Source: Stichopus chloronotus (lineage: Eukaryota > Echinodermata > Holothuroidea > Aspidochirotida > Stichopodidae). From it: a stretch of 64,000 nt of DNA. Of this stretch, positions 13,204 through 25,287 are shown in pieces. Made by a program: the position numbers and the translations under genes. The first letter of the stretch is position 1; each line of letters begins with the position of its first letter. The stretch spans positions 3,938,565-4,002,564 of the forward strand of contig CM037840.1 in assembly GCA_021234535.1 (NCBI GenBank). The letters are read 5' to 3'. Under the pieces are notes generated by a model. It had not been told where the DNA came from and did no database searches. It saw only the letters and a list, made by a program, of their open reading frames with translations.

Positions 13204-14808
13204 GTAATGACTTTAATTTTTCGTCAATTTTGAATCATCCTGTCCCCCACCCATCCTCCTACCCTCACACGGAAGTAGCATTTTGCCTAAAGCATATTTC
13301 ATTTGTCATATATAAAAGAGCAGAGTATGCATTTTCAGAATACGTCATGGCAGTGACGTAGCCAGCATTCCAGAAGAATAAAAGTATACACATCTTATGT
13401 GCAGGCCTATGATATTGCGGTGTTCGTCTATTTCACGATTTGGATGGGATTCTAGTCAATCTAGTGTTCGAATTGTCACTAGGACCCAGGGAAAATTGGG
13501 TAGAAATATCAACCACATTCACTCCATACTACAAAAACATGCTCAAGTATAAATCGCTACCCTCTAACATAATCCTGTCCTCGATTCCTTCCTCTCTTTT
13601 CCTCCTCCTTCCCATTCTTTCTGCTTTATATTTTTCGCCTTAATTTTTGTCTCGTTTTGTTCTTTTTTTTTGGGGGGGGGGGGCTACCGCACCTGAATTT
13701 AAGTAAATGGGGAATGCAAACAGCTTTTTTTTTTATTTTTGAAGAGCTGACGAAGTCACTGTGACTTTAAATACTAATTTCATATTGAGTGAATAAATAG
13801 ACCGGTAGAAACAGCTCGAGAATGTTTTTGTTTTTTATCACTAACGTAGCAAGAAGGGTGAACGGGGATAGATTAGGAATTTGGGAGGACGCGATGGGCT
13901 ACGTTAAACAATATAGAAGCGAAAAAAAAAACCGAGAAAAGTGAGGGACGTGTGAGAAGTTGATGAGTGAGGGAAGGAGAGCGTAGTTTGGAAATATTGA
14001 TACAGAAAAGCTTGCAGTAACTTTACATAATGAAATTCACTTCTTTTTTCTGTTGATCAGGTTAATTGAAGAATCTTAACATTTTTATTCTCGCTTATTT
14101 GTGTCCCATTGATGATCTGTCTTAATTGTATTTTTTTTTCTAGATGGCACCATGGGGGAGTGTGGGGACTAATTCCCTCGCATTTAAGAGACGCTGTCTT
14201 TAATAACGACTGGAAACTGCGTGTATAAGCTATATATTCCTCTAGCAAATGGGGTGTGGTACACATTTATATTGGTCATTTTGATGGTCTTCACAAAATA
14301 GAATGTGACACTTTCTGTATTTTTGTTTTCTTCTTTTTCTCTGTTGAGTTCAAGTCATCTACCTGAGTCACATTTCAGAAAAAAGTTGTTGCGCCCCACG
14401 CAAAGTCATCTTCTCTCTACACTAAGAATTGAACATTTTCTCGAGCTACCGCATTTATAGTTTCCTTCAGAAAACCTCAGACTTGAACACAATTTTCTTT
14501 TTCCTTTTTTTTTCTCCCCTTTTGTACGTTCATACATCTACCACATTATTTATGAACATAGTTGTGCAATAATTTCCGTGTTTTTTCCTTACTTATACCT
14601 AGGTCACAAAATTTTGGAAGTGGTCACCGAAGTTCCTCCTCATGCCCACATCACCTCCCAGGGTAGCACTTTTCTATTTTAAATTCATCTCCAATCCCAA
14701 CCCCCGCTTTCTGAGCTGGGCGCTGCTCCTGCATATTGCTTCAAGTGACATTCTTTGTATTAAAGGGAAATAAAGCGTTTGTTTTGGAAAAAAAATCCAT
14801 ATTTTTGA
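13204..14808. other. Non-coding stretch, no gene seen
   Basis: AT-rich sequence with low-complexity runs (G-rich at about 13670-13683, purine-rich at about 13920-13980). At about 13346 the string cagtgacgtagccag looks like the end of a hAT-type element, but no matching end was located. No coding signal supported. Confidence 0.45.
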
Positions 14809-15022
14809 CAGGCCCGTATCCAGGGGGGGGGGGCGGGTTCAGGGGGTTCAGACGAACCCACCACAAGATCTGGAGTTCCGCTCATCCTATGATAATAGGC
14901 CTACAGTAGCAACATATATAATGAGTTTTAAGTTGTTGGTCATTGTTATCGGGAAAATGTTCCACTTGTGGTAAAATCGCCCCCCCCCCCTCCCTCAACT
15001 GAAAAAGCTACATACGGGCATG
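14809..15022. mobile_element. MITE-like element with terminal inverted repeats
   Basis: The left end reads caggcccgtatcc and the right end atacgggcatg, so the termini are inverted copies (CAGGCCCGTAT against CATGCCCGTAT). The element is flanked on both sides by tttga (14804-14808 and 15023-15027), a possible 5-bp target duplication. It is 214 bp long, non-coding, and its interior holds opposed G and C homopolymer tracts. This fits a non-autonomous hAT-like element with a short duplication; the class is inferred. Confidence 0.6.
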
Positions 15023-16319
15023 TTTGAAACCAATGTTTGTAGATGTAGAATGATAGATTTTTCAAAATGAGGAAGGACAGAAGCCTGCTTTTCAAGAAAT
15101 GAACTCCTCACAGAGAGAAATTCCGTTATTTGTTGCTCAACACTGATTTGTTCACCCAAACTTTTTAAAATTCAAATGATGCATCTTCCATTACTCATAA
15201 CTTCCATAATGTTTTAAGGAGATGAAGCTTTGGCAGACGTTTATTGATGAGACTGAATGGTTTAATAATGATTATTGCTATTTTCTTTTGTATGTCATGC
15301 TGATGTTATTAGCTTGAGTTAAGAAAGCGTACACTATCATTAAGCATGTTTACGGAAGTTGCACATCATAAGATTTGGAAAATTTTCGAATTTCTGCAAC
15401 TTCCGTCCATTTTGTCTAAAATGGCCTTGTCTCCCCAAATACCCAATAACACGTGAACCTCTGTGCCAGACCAAACACCCCTGTCGCTGCTCTCGCTCGC
15501 CGTTTCCAATTACTCCTTTGTGCTGTTGTCCTTTACAATCATACAGCTAGTTTATTAATGGCAAGATACACGGAGTGAGAGCAAACCGAAAAATCCCCCT
15601 CAGGCAAAGTTTATTTACGCACCGCGGGAGGTGAGTGGGGCAAACTCCGACTCAATCCACCTTCCGAGGAGGATTGAGAAGCCCTGACCCAGCCCTGACC
15701 CAACCCCTGTTCCCACGCTAAAAAGAGTGAGTTGACCTTGCTTTTAATTGGTTACCCGGGCAAGTCGGGGTTCGTGGGACCAGCATAAAAGAAGGGTGGG
15801 GGAGGGGCAAGACACCGTCGGCCAAAGAGGGTTGGAGTTGAGATTTCCCAACATTTGGGTAGGATACTTTTCATATATCTATTTGGTCGAAAAAGTTGTT
15901 CAAAATTATTATTATTGGTCATCAAAACAGGAAGTGGGGGGGGGGGCATGCTCCACCTGGATCCGCGCGGTCATCGACCAGGAACTTGTCAACCCCTTCT
16001 ACTACATCAAAATCATGCAAGGTTCTGATAGGCTTATATACTTCATATGGGTGATGTACGCATCTTTAGAATAGCCAAGGTTGACAATATTACCCAGAGC
16101 ATTAGGAAGGGTACTATTGACATATTTATAGATTAAGCAACACTTTTAAGCATATAAATATGGTCGATCTTGAGGTTACCAAGGACTCTGTGTAAGATAT
16201 TTGTATTATGTCGGTCTTTGAATGTGACACATTTTAAGATTGTGTTTCGAAGAATTTGGAGGCGCGTGATTATGGATCGAAGGTTTAGTCATACCATTCA
16301 TTTCTGCACTATACGATAT
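15023..16319. other. Non-coding stretch, possibly 3' region of the Penelope-like element
   Basis: No gene is supported. The part nearest 16320 lies downstream of the Penelope-like coding remnant on the minus strand and could be its 3' untranslated region. The open frames at 15748-16074 (plus) and 15752-15949 (minus) overlap each other and have no domain pattern. G-rich and AT-rich tracts are present. Confidence 0.4.
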
Positions 16320-17395
16320 TTTGGGAAGAACTAACAAAGGATATAGTTGGATATAGTTACATATATGTAACACAGTAGCATTGAGGAGATTACAAGTGCA
16401 GTCAAGCTTGTCTTTGCTGGTGATAATGGCATCGTGGGTATTGAGGTGGAAAGGTAAGGCGGTTTAACGTTGCTGAGCAGAAATTTCTTACAGTGTCTGC
16501 CAGCAGATAAGAGCTTGTTTCTCTTGTTGAAAGTGGCCATGTGCGGCTTACAGATAATGAAAAACTTCTCTCATTTGCAAAGATCGCATGTGTTTGAGAC
16601 TGGACTGTAGGATTTGGCCTTTTTCAGGACTTGCCAGGATACACTATAATTTACATTGTTTTCATTAAGGTTCCAAACGTGTTCGCTTAGTTTGGTGCTG
16701 TATTGCTTTGACTTACAATTAAACGATGATTTGTGATTATTATATCTAAGTTTGAAAGTCCCTTCTGTGTGTCCGATGTATGTTTGAGGGGGGTTGCCGT
16801 CGTCGCTCGACACTGTGGCCTGGTCAATAACGGATTCTGTTTTGCAGTTTCCGGGTAGGGGGCAGTAGTTCGGTTCTCTGCAATTGCAGGCGCTGGGTCT
16901 GTTGTTCCTGGTAGAGCCGGCGAGTTTGGAATTGTTATGTGCGCTCAAGATTTGTTGGAGGTTGGGCATACATCCGTAGCTGACTTTGACGGTATTTTGA
17001 TTGAAGATTTTATGGAGGATGTGGTCCGTTGGGAAGGATGTGTCGAGAATTTTGAGGAAGGTCCGTCCTACGTTGGTGGATACGTTTTTGTTGAAGGGGA
17101 GGGGGTATACCAGGTGATTTTTCGTTTCCTTTGAGGTCTTTTTGCTTGGTTGGTGGGTGGCGAAGTACATTGTAGGTCGTGGTTGTGTCCGCTTTTTTTC
17201 AGGGCTTCCTGGTACACAGGTGTGACTTTGTTTAATGCATTTTCATCGTGGGAGAGTGAGTGAGGACAGGCGCTTGTTGATAGCTTCTGGTATTTGTTTT
17301 AGGATGGCGGGAGGGTACTTTGGCTTCATGTGGACGTACAGCGTGGTGTTGTTTGGTTTGCGATATGGCGTATAGGTGCCGATTTCTAAGTTAGG
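16320..17395 (-). mobile_element. 5'-truncated Penelope-like retroelement with GIY-YIG endonuclease
   Basis: On the minus strand the sequence reads, with frameshifts, through the end of a reverse-transcriptase thumb region (GTYTPYRKPNNTTLYVH, then PPAILKQIPEAINKRLSSL), then an open frame at 16571-17170. That frame holds FNQNTVKVSYGCMPN, a Cys-rich segment (CNCREPNYCPLPGNC) and a GIY-YIG-type core (TYIGHTEGTFKLRYNNHKSSF has the YIG, Arg and His positions), and ends near CDLC. A further frame shows [21 protein letters not shown], the usual tail. In Penelope-like elements the GIY-YIG nuclease follows the RT and a Cys-containing linker, which is the order seen. The RT catalytic core is missing, and the element starts at a TA microsatellite, a common insertion context. 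It is dead: frameshifts and truncation. Confidence 0.8.
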
Positions 17396-17398
17396 ATG

Positions 17399-17475
17399 AT
17401 ATATACATATAAATATATATATGTATATTGATGTATATATATGTACATATATATATATATGTATATATATATATG
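17399..17475. repeat. TA-rich microsatellite
   Basis: Alternating at/ta repeats with scattered gt and ac interruptions. It abuts the 5' truncation point of the Penelope-like element. Confidence 0.9.
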
Positions 17476-17874
17476 ACTTTAGGATTGAAACCATACGAAT
17501 GTTAGAGTGCTTAACGAAGTAGGAGCAGGTATATTGTAAAATACTAAAGACAATTTAAAAGTTAAAATGCCATATCTACAAGCTTTTTTCGTAAGAAACT
17601 ATAAGACTCTCACTCTTCAGGATAAAAGCATTGTATGAGCTGGAAGGGTTTTAGCCTGGATTAAAATGGCACAATAGATGCTTCTTTCTATGTTTGCAAA
17701 AGTCAAAGTTTGTTTATTTTAGTGTACTGTTTGAATGTTTCTTTGACTAACTTTTCAGGACTAACACCATGTTTTCATAAAATTGCAAATGTCTTAAATA
17801 AAAAACTGTAATAGGTATCATGATTATTCTTGCTGTCGATGAAATTGTACCCTTTGAGTTAGCTCGACGGGTGT

Positions 17875-18195
17875 ACGTGCGTGTGTGAGTGTGTGTGTAT
17901 GTTACACCTTCCTTGTAAACACAAACAGAAGCTTGGATTGATGACCTACGTAATATGTGTATGTGTCATATTGAGTTCAACCCAGTTTGTTTTTCATCAA
18001 ATGTCAAAGGTCATTTGGGTTTAGCAGAAATGTGAACATTGTAAACACAATTTTATCTCGATAACAGAATCTTGGACTGATGTCATATCTAGTATGATGA
18101 TGTACTATCTTGAGTAGACGAACCCTATAGTCTTTGGTAGACGTCAAAGTCCAATATAGATCTAAGTGGTATGTCAACACAACTCAAGAATGCAG
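17875..18195 (+). repeat. Minisatellite, about 130-bp unit, a little over two copies
   Basis: Recurring blocks at about 17913, 18040 and 18176 are tgtaaacacaa (or tcaacacaa), followed by a cttgga.tgatg block and then a gtcaaagtc/gtcaaaggtc block. The period is about 130 bp. Preceded by a gt dinucleotide run (17879-17900). Tandem repeats of this type, with tcaaaggtca cores, are common in marine invertebrate genomes. Confidence 0.65.
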
Positions 18196-20007
18196 GGGAG
18201 GGTTGATATCGTATTCAACATTTATCAATTATATCTAAGTCAAGATCCGATTATTGTTGGTTGAGGCGAAACTATGAAAACGCAAAATGTAGGAAGGTAA
18301 GCTTGTATTGGTTTCATGCAAAGTGGGACGGTAGACAAGAACTTTAAGTAGAATAGTTGATGTGTGTAGTGTCTTTTATTGAATTTCATGTCATGTTGGT
18401 TTAACCAATTTCTTGGCTTATGTATCAATTGCTGTAAGCATTAACTGTTCTAGATCATCAAAACTTCATGTCATTTTCTAATTGTTTTTGTTTTGTAGGA
18501 CTCCCGCTGGAAGAAACATAAATCATATAGATTTATGTGGGAATTGGATGTGGTCTACTCTGTTCCTCTGACTAGATTTTGTGCAGAACTTTATATCTAC
18601 TTACGGTCGATTGTATAATCAACTTGTTTATGTCCCATTGTACAGAGGGTACAGCACATGAGGTTCTTTGTGTCAGCCTTAGAGCGCGATTTATGGTTGT
18701 ACCAGGGATGTGAAATATATAATTACCTTGTTGCACACACCGTGTATTCCCCAAGGGAGGGTTGTGTGTTGTCAAATAATGTTGTATCAAATAGTGATTA
18801 TTATTCTGAGAGTTAAGTGTGGGTTTCCCAACACTTCCTCTAGTGAGTGTTTTTTTACACTCAAGTGTGTGTTTCAATTCAGTGACCATGCATTGCTATA
18901 TCTGTGTGTATGACCACTTTAAATGAACTGTCTAACGGTGCCAGTGATAAATTGAGTTTGGTGTTATATACCCACGGTACACTGGCGATAATGTTAGCAA
19001 ATAATAATGCTAAATCTAATAGCAAACTGCGAACGAAACGGATTTATTGTATACTGGCAATACAAATACACACATTTCAAGGAGAGTGACTGTGCCCAGT
19101 TGTACATCGATATCATTACAAGCAAGCAGGGAGTGTGCTCAAAATGTCACATGCAGTGAAGCAGTACACTCGTATAATCGTACTGAGAACATGAGAATTC
19201 AGAGTATGTCTAAAAGAGGCCTCCTACATGTTTAACATAAATGTAGACCAATGCTGCATTCTGTGGTAAAATTTCTCATACTCAACTTACGAATAAACAT
19301 GCTTATGGACAGCTAAAGTATTCAAGAACGAAATTAAATAATTATATTGAATAATTGATGAACCTACCCTGGACTAATTCAAAAAGAAAATCGCATAATG
19401 CGATTGACAGAGGTTGTCGGGGTTCCCTCTGTGTATAGCTCATTTCCTGTTTTACCCTGTCTTCACTTGGTAATTACAACATATCTACCAAACTGTCTGC
19501 GGTTTCCTTTCCTACGACTTCGCCCCCCTCCCCCAGTTCAGCACATGAAACAATGAAAGAGGGGCAATATTCTATCGACACCATTATATATTCACTTCTC
19601 CTTCAAATGACTCTAAAAGTACCTCATGTCACGATTGATTGCTTGTTTACACGTCTCTAGTCCAAAACAGTTTACAAAAAATGGGTATAATCTTGAAACT
19701 GAAAAAAAAAAGAGTTTCACAGTCTTTGTTTGGACTTTGCTGTGGAACAACTACAAATAAATCCCAGTTACAAAAAAGAATATGATCTTACTTCATACTT
19801 TCATTGAGAGTTAACAAATGTCTACAGTGAATGGATGAGACAACATCGTTGTATAGTCTAGGTGATGCGGTATACACGTTGCCATCTTCGTTGACTTTCA
19901 TTATAGAAAAAGTTCGATAAAGTTAAGGACTTACGGCAAACTTTGACATTGGAAACAGGAATAGCGAGTGACAAATAAAACACGAAATAATAGCCTCAGT
20001 TCTATTC
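18196..20007. other. Non-coding stretch, no gene seen
   Basis: AT-rich sequence lacking a domain-like open frame. A small perfect palindrome (atcgcat-a-atgcgat) lies at about 19390. This region flanks the left end of the large inverted repeat and has no counterpart on its right side. Confidence 0.45.
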
Positions 20008-20025
20008 TTATAAAAATTTCTCATA

Positions 20026-20334
20026 CTATTCTCATGAGATCTCATGAGAATTACATGAGAACTCATGAGAATTGCATGAGAACTCATGAGAATTACATGA
20101 GAACTCATAAGAAGTCTTAGCGACCTCATGAGAAGTGTACATGGCGTTGCGAGAATCTCATGAGATCTCATGAGACGTGCTATTAGCCACATGAGAACCA
20201 CAAAAGATCTCATGAGAAGTGCATATGATCTCATGAGAAGGGGTACAAATCTCACAAGAACAGCATGGTATGTGTCCACATGAGAATAGTGTTCAGCCTC
20301 ATGAGAATTACACAATCTCATGAGACCTTTAGAC
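20026..20334. repeat. TCTCATGAGA-rich array, left outer end
   Basis: About 300 bp in which tcatgaga and its palindrome tctcatgaga recur many times at irregular spacing, with units such as tcatgagaattacatgagaac. It forms the outermost domain of the left arm, mirrored at 27680-27986. The 132-residue open frame on the minus strand (19923-20321), rich in the pattern LLMRSH, is a translation of this array and not a gene. Confidence 0.9.
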
Positions 20335-22490
20335 TACCCCCATAAAAGCAACCTCAGACCTGGTGAGAAATGATAAGAGTGAACACGTTATGAGATCTCA
20401 GGAAATGTTCCCACAAAATCTTTATTAATGACTTCTTGTTCAAGCTAAACTTAATGTCTGAATCGTAGTCTGGATCAGCATTCTCTCAGACCCATCTGGT
20501 TTTCCCCCACAACAAAAATTTGGTGTTCATGTTGTTTCATACAACATGTCTTGCTCCATAAATACTCTAGCAGCATGTAATCTCTGTATTTTGAACAGAG
20601 TTAACCTCTTTATATATAGTCCAGACTGAGAGTGTTAAAAAGAGTGTTAAAAGTCACCCCCAGTTTTAAGGTATGAAACATTGGATCTGGATCAACATCC
20701 TTGGCACGAAGCCTAGCTGGACAAACAGTATAGTTGCACAAATTTCAGGTAAACCGAACTGGACTTCCAAAATGGACCAATACATGATTTTCCATATGTT
20801 TAGATTTTCGTGTTCCATTGCCATTCTTATAACAAGCATGAGATCTTTTGATTTACCCTGTGCTAAATAAATGGATTTTTGGCGTTCCATATTGTTCAGC
20901 AGTGTTGTTTACCATACCACCAATTGGCAGTAAGTTTGAATTTGCACTTACTGTAACTGCCATTGACATAGATGGAGGCTTCTACAGTATTTGTGTAACA
21001 AGATCAGTCACACCATTCCAGAACTACTGTATCAAGATTTCTGTATTCAGCTTATAAGGTTGGTATCTTTTATACTGTCACAAGTGACATAATATAAATT
21101 TCCTGATTAGATTAGTAGGAAGAGCATTTCTCTAGTAGACCTAATGTTATGCTATTGTGTAGCCTACTGTGGTGTAGGTTACACTGTAGTGTACAGTTAA
21201 GCAAATGTGTGTGCTGTAACTAGCCTGTATTGGCTAGGCCCAATTGCAATACGTAGGAACCCTTCAGAGAGTTCTGTTGAAAGTCCCATAGCTCCATTAG
21301 TGAGTCCATAAGTTTATTGTATTTATTCAATTGATTGCTATCATTGCCATTTGTAAGATCGTTTATTGAATAATGCCATAATTGGTAATTTTAGTATTCT
21401 GTAGCCTACCATTGCATTAAATTTATCACACTGGGAGTATCATGAGTCAAACACTTACCGAATGTTGAACCCATGATATAGTCAAACATTTACTAAAATC
21501 GATAAAACTTTACAGTAATAATTGGTTACTGAATGTGCATGTCTCTCTTTTTCTTGCCATATTTTGGTGATACATGTGTAGATCGAGTAATCCATACAAA
21601 ATGAATTTTGAAATAAAGGTTGCAATACACAATGGAGTGTGTATATGATGTAATCTTGAGTCAATCGCTACCAAGAAAGCTAGGCAAAAGAATTACCATA
21701 AATGAATATATTTACAACAAAAAGAATGTTGTCTTTTCTTCCTAAAATTGTACTATAGTATATAAGCATCGACAAACACATTTTGGGTAAGAAGGAACTA
21801 TAAAATATCACTGTTTGTAACATATACATATAAGTGACATACTCGATTTGAACATCAAAATGATAATGTAAGGAATTGTTTTTGACATTGTTTGAGGAAT
21901 TTTCATAAAGTCACATTAACAATACATTTAAATCACATCACATTTACACATTGCGCTACGTGCAGGTGTTTAGAACACAGTGATCAACTCATGATATTGA
22001 TTGACTCATGATTCCTTACGTAAGACCTGTGTTAGGCATGTAGACCTCTGTAAAATGCATGCATACATGCATTTGAGCTAAACTTGAAGTAGATCTACAG
22101 TACAGCAGAAGGGTTCCAAATCCTATGAGGCCAAGTCTTTGACTGCCTACTGGGTAATAGTTACTAATATAGCTATTTTTTTTTATATAACTAATTAAGT
22201 TTCTCAGTGCATAGCCTAAATGATAAGGTTGATATGTGTGGGCCAGGAAAGTGTTGCCAGATCTAGGCCATGAACATTCAATGAGTCGTGAAGTAAGTAC
22301 TGGAACTTTCTTATACGGCACTATTACTTTGCCAAATGCAATTGTAATATTACTGCATATCATACTTTGACCTAGGGTACTTAATTACAGAGCTCTGATG
22401 TTATGTTTAGTTTGCTCATAATCATGAAAACATATCTTAAGAAGTAAGAAATGAACTGATTGTGTAGAATATGGTTTCCCCACAACTTAC

Positions 22491-22684
22491 TGGTGTGGGT
22501 ATTCATGATCGAGTGACTGTACTTAACCGTTGCTCTTACTAATGCATTATTAGACATACATAAACGCAAGATCTGAATAAATTGTCCTCGCATCTGCCTT
22601 CTATACCTATCTTCCTCTTTTAACTTTTCCTTTTCTCCTCTGCAGAATCCTTCCTGAATAATTCTGGAAGCAGGGCCGTAATAG
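22491..22684 (-). pseudogene. Exon-like segment in left arm, one-base deletion relative to right-arm copy
   Basis: This is the left-arm counterpart of the exon-like segment at 25093-25287. It has the same strong flanks on the minus strand: tttttgttcag before it and gtaagttg after it. It is 194 bp against 195 bp in the right arm, because one A is missing in a run (aggaaaagtt against aggaaaaagtt). The downstream reading EEDRYRRQMRGQFIQILRL is therefore out of frame with the start of the segment. I do not recognise the protein. Confidence 0.45.
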
Positions 22685-23330
22685 CTGAACAAAAACATGG
22701 GAAGAACCAGTGTGCCAAAAGATTCAGGTCGACCTGAACAGGAATAAGGGATTCAATCAAGCAGGAAAGCTACAGTACTGTATAGTAGCAGGGCAATCCT
22801 CAAGCAGTACCATACATGTTTAAATGAAAGGGTTTCTGGACTTTACGTTCACTAATGACACCTTGATGATGACGTCACCACAGAGGCTGATCAAGCAGAG
22901 GAATAGAGGAATGCGTTGACTTTTTGTTTACTTCCAGAGATTCCAACATCAAAGCTGCTAATTAATATACACAGTGTCACTCCATCAGTGATTTAACCTA
23001 ATGAAACATGAACTTATAAAGGAACTGGAATGCAACTAAGAAATGTAATATACGGTAAACTAAACTCTGGGAACTGGACTAGAATTTTGTAGGACTAAAA
23101 AAGGTAAATTCACAAAATCTATATAGTGTAAATTTGACTACAGGATGTAAGATTTGCAAGACATTCGTGATCTTTGCTGCTGACACAAACTCTAACTTTG
23201 TCTACTTTTATTTGGTGTCACAATACTGTATGTTAGCAATTTTCAAATGGGGCTTGCAACTTCAGAAGGTGGTTGGCATGTTCATCCATTCTATTTCTGT
23301 GTCAAAATACTGACATTCTGTTATCTGATA

Positions 23331-24445
23331 AAAATTTTTAGAAGGGTACGTTTCTACGCTAATAGAGTCTCACGCTTATTTTACTCCATTTTTGCCCTTA
23401 TAAAACTTTCTCATGCAGATCTTATGAGAAATTTCTCGTGAGAATCTCATGAGAAATTGGGACCGGCGTTCATGGGAATTGTTCTCAGGAGAGTCCATTC
23501 TCATGAGAAACTGTCCTCATGAGGAATGGTTCTCATGAGATGCGATTCTGACGAGGTGTCCCAATTTCTCATGAGATTTTCACGAGAAATTTCTACCGTA
23601 ATTGTCATGAAAATTTCTCATACATAAGCCTTGTGAGAAGTTTCTTGCGAGAAATCTCTCATAAGGTGCAGCTTCCTCACGACGACATTAACATGAGAAT
23701 ATTTCTCATGAATGAACAGCTGACACAGAAAGGAGCACGAGAATGTTAAAGACATTAACACTCACAAAATTGTCAGGGCTGATTCAGATAGGACATTAAG
23801 GACCCAAGTTAGAGCTTAGTTGTGGCCACAAGACGTGTTTACAGTTGGGGCTAAATCCAGAGGCTAAATATTTAAATGAGCACAACATTTGGGCACAACA
23901 TCAAGGCACAACGAATGCAAAATCGGGGCTGAAAGTTGGGCATGACAAAATTTCGCTTTTGAACTAAACATTGAACACGACAAAATGCCTGGCCTGACAT
24001 TTGAGCCCGACGCATTGTCAATGTCGGACCTAACATTAAATGGTGGGGCTGAGAACAAAGGCTAAATATTTAAATTAGCACAACATGGCCTGACAAGAAG
24101 ACCTGACAATAGAGCTGACAAGGAACACAAGTTAGGCCTAAGAAAACCTAACAACGGAGCTGACAATGAGCATGACTCGGCCCGACCAGAAGACCTAACA
24201 ATAGAGCTGACAAGGAGGACAAGTTAGGCCAAAAAAGAAGACCCGACAATGGAGATGACGAGTATGGCTTGGCTCAAACAAGAACTACTGATGATGTAGC
24301 TGTTATAATCATCACAATTTGGGTTTAACCAGGAAGTTGTCAGCTCATGGTTTGATAGAAAGCCACAAAGAAGTTCCAAGTAGAAATACTGATAGTGGCA
24401 ATTATGAGACTGAAAGATCTAATTCCAAGAAGAAAACAGCATTTA
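23331..24445. repeat. Spacer of the large inverted repeat, built of two arrays
   Basis: The spacer is not shared by the arms. Its left half (about 23394-23745) begins cccttataaaactttctcatgc, almost the same as the outer end of the arms, and continues as a tctcatgagaa-rich array. Its right half (about 23850-24260) is a degenerate repeat with gagctgacaa, acctgacaat, aagttaggcc and gctaaatatttaaat.agcac units, the last repeated 193 bp apart. No coding frame is supported. Confidence 0.8.
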
Positions 24446-25092
24446 ATCAGATAACAGAATGTCAGTATTTTGACACAGAAATAGAATGGATGAACATGCC
24501 AACCGCCTTCTGAAGTTGCAAGCCCCATTTGAAAATTGCTAACATACGGTATTGTGACACCAAATAAAAGTAGACAAAGTTAGAGTTTGTGTCAGCAGCA
24601 AAGATCACGAAAATCTTGCAAATCTTACATCCTGCAGTCAAATTTGCACTACTGTATATAGATTTTGTGAATTTAACTTTTTTAGTCTTACAAAATCTAG
24701 TCCAGTTCCCAGAGTTTAGTTTACCGTATATTACATTTCTTAGTTGCATTCCAGTTCCTTTATAAGTTCATGTTCCAAGGTTAAATCACTGATGGAGTGA
24801 CACTGTGTATATTAATTAGCAGCTTTGATGTTGGAATCTCTGGAAGTAAACAAAAAGTCAACGCATTCCTCTATTCCTCTGCTTGATCAGCCTCTGTGGT
24901 GACGTCATCATCAAGGTGTCATTAGTGAACGTAAAGTCCAGAAACCCTTTCATTTAAACATGTATGGTACTGCTTGAGGATTGCCCTGCTACTATATAGT
25001 ACTGTAGCTTTCCTGCTTGATTGAATCCCTTATTCCTGTTCAGGTCGACCTGAATCTTTTGGCACACTGGTTCTTCCCATTTTTTTGTTCAG

Positions 25093-25287
25093 CTTTTATG
25101 GCCCTGCTTCCAGAATTATTCAGGAAGGATTCTGCAGAGGAGAAAAGGAAAAAGTTAAATGAGGAAGATAGGTATAGAAGGCAGATGCGAGGACAATTTA
25201 TTCAGATCTTGCGTTTATGTATGTCTAATAATGCATTAGTAAGAGCAACGGTTAAGTACAGTCACTCGATCATGAATACCCACACCA
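25093..25287 (+). CDS. Possible exon of an unrecognised gene carried in the right arm
   Basis: A 195-bp open segment bounded by a good acceptor (tttttttgttcag at 25080-25092) and a consensus donor (gtaagttg from 25288). In phase 1 it reads 64 codons without a stop, including LLPELFRKDSAEEKRKK, then EEDRYRRQMRGQFIQILRL and NNALVRATVKYSHSIMNTHT. The charged, helix-forming stretch followed by a hydrophobic segment looks protein-like, but I cannot name the family. It may be an exon captured by the mobile or duplicated unit. No adjoining exon was identified, so a functional gene is not shown. Confidence 0.35.

Larger units (their letters stand above)
20008..23330 (+). repeat. Large inverted repeat, left arm (about 3.3 kb)
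   Basis: The reverse complement of this arm matches 24446-27996 almost end to end. Anchors include the paired peptides read from both arms around 20700-20900 and 26900-27100, the shared block at 22491-22684 / 25093-25287, and the inner edge where gacattctgttatctgat pairs with its complement at 24446. Stretches near 22750-22990 look almost identical between arms while others differ at several percent, so the arms are real diverged copies rather than one read folded back. The outer end reads cttataaaa.tttctcatac. Confidence 0.9.

Noticed and set aside
13346..13366. hAT-like terminus cagtgacgtagccag
   Set aside because: No inverted partner or target duplication found within 1 kb.
19923..20321. 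132-residue minus-strand frame with LLMRSH repeats
   Set aside because: It is a translation of the TCTCATGAGA array, not a protein repeat.
20666..21057. Paired open frames conserved between palindrome arms (also 26736-27118)
   Set aside because: Both strands are open and substitutions change residues freely; conservation is explained by the inverted duplication.
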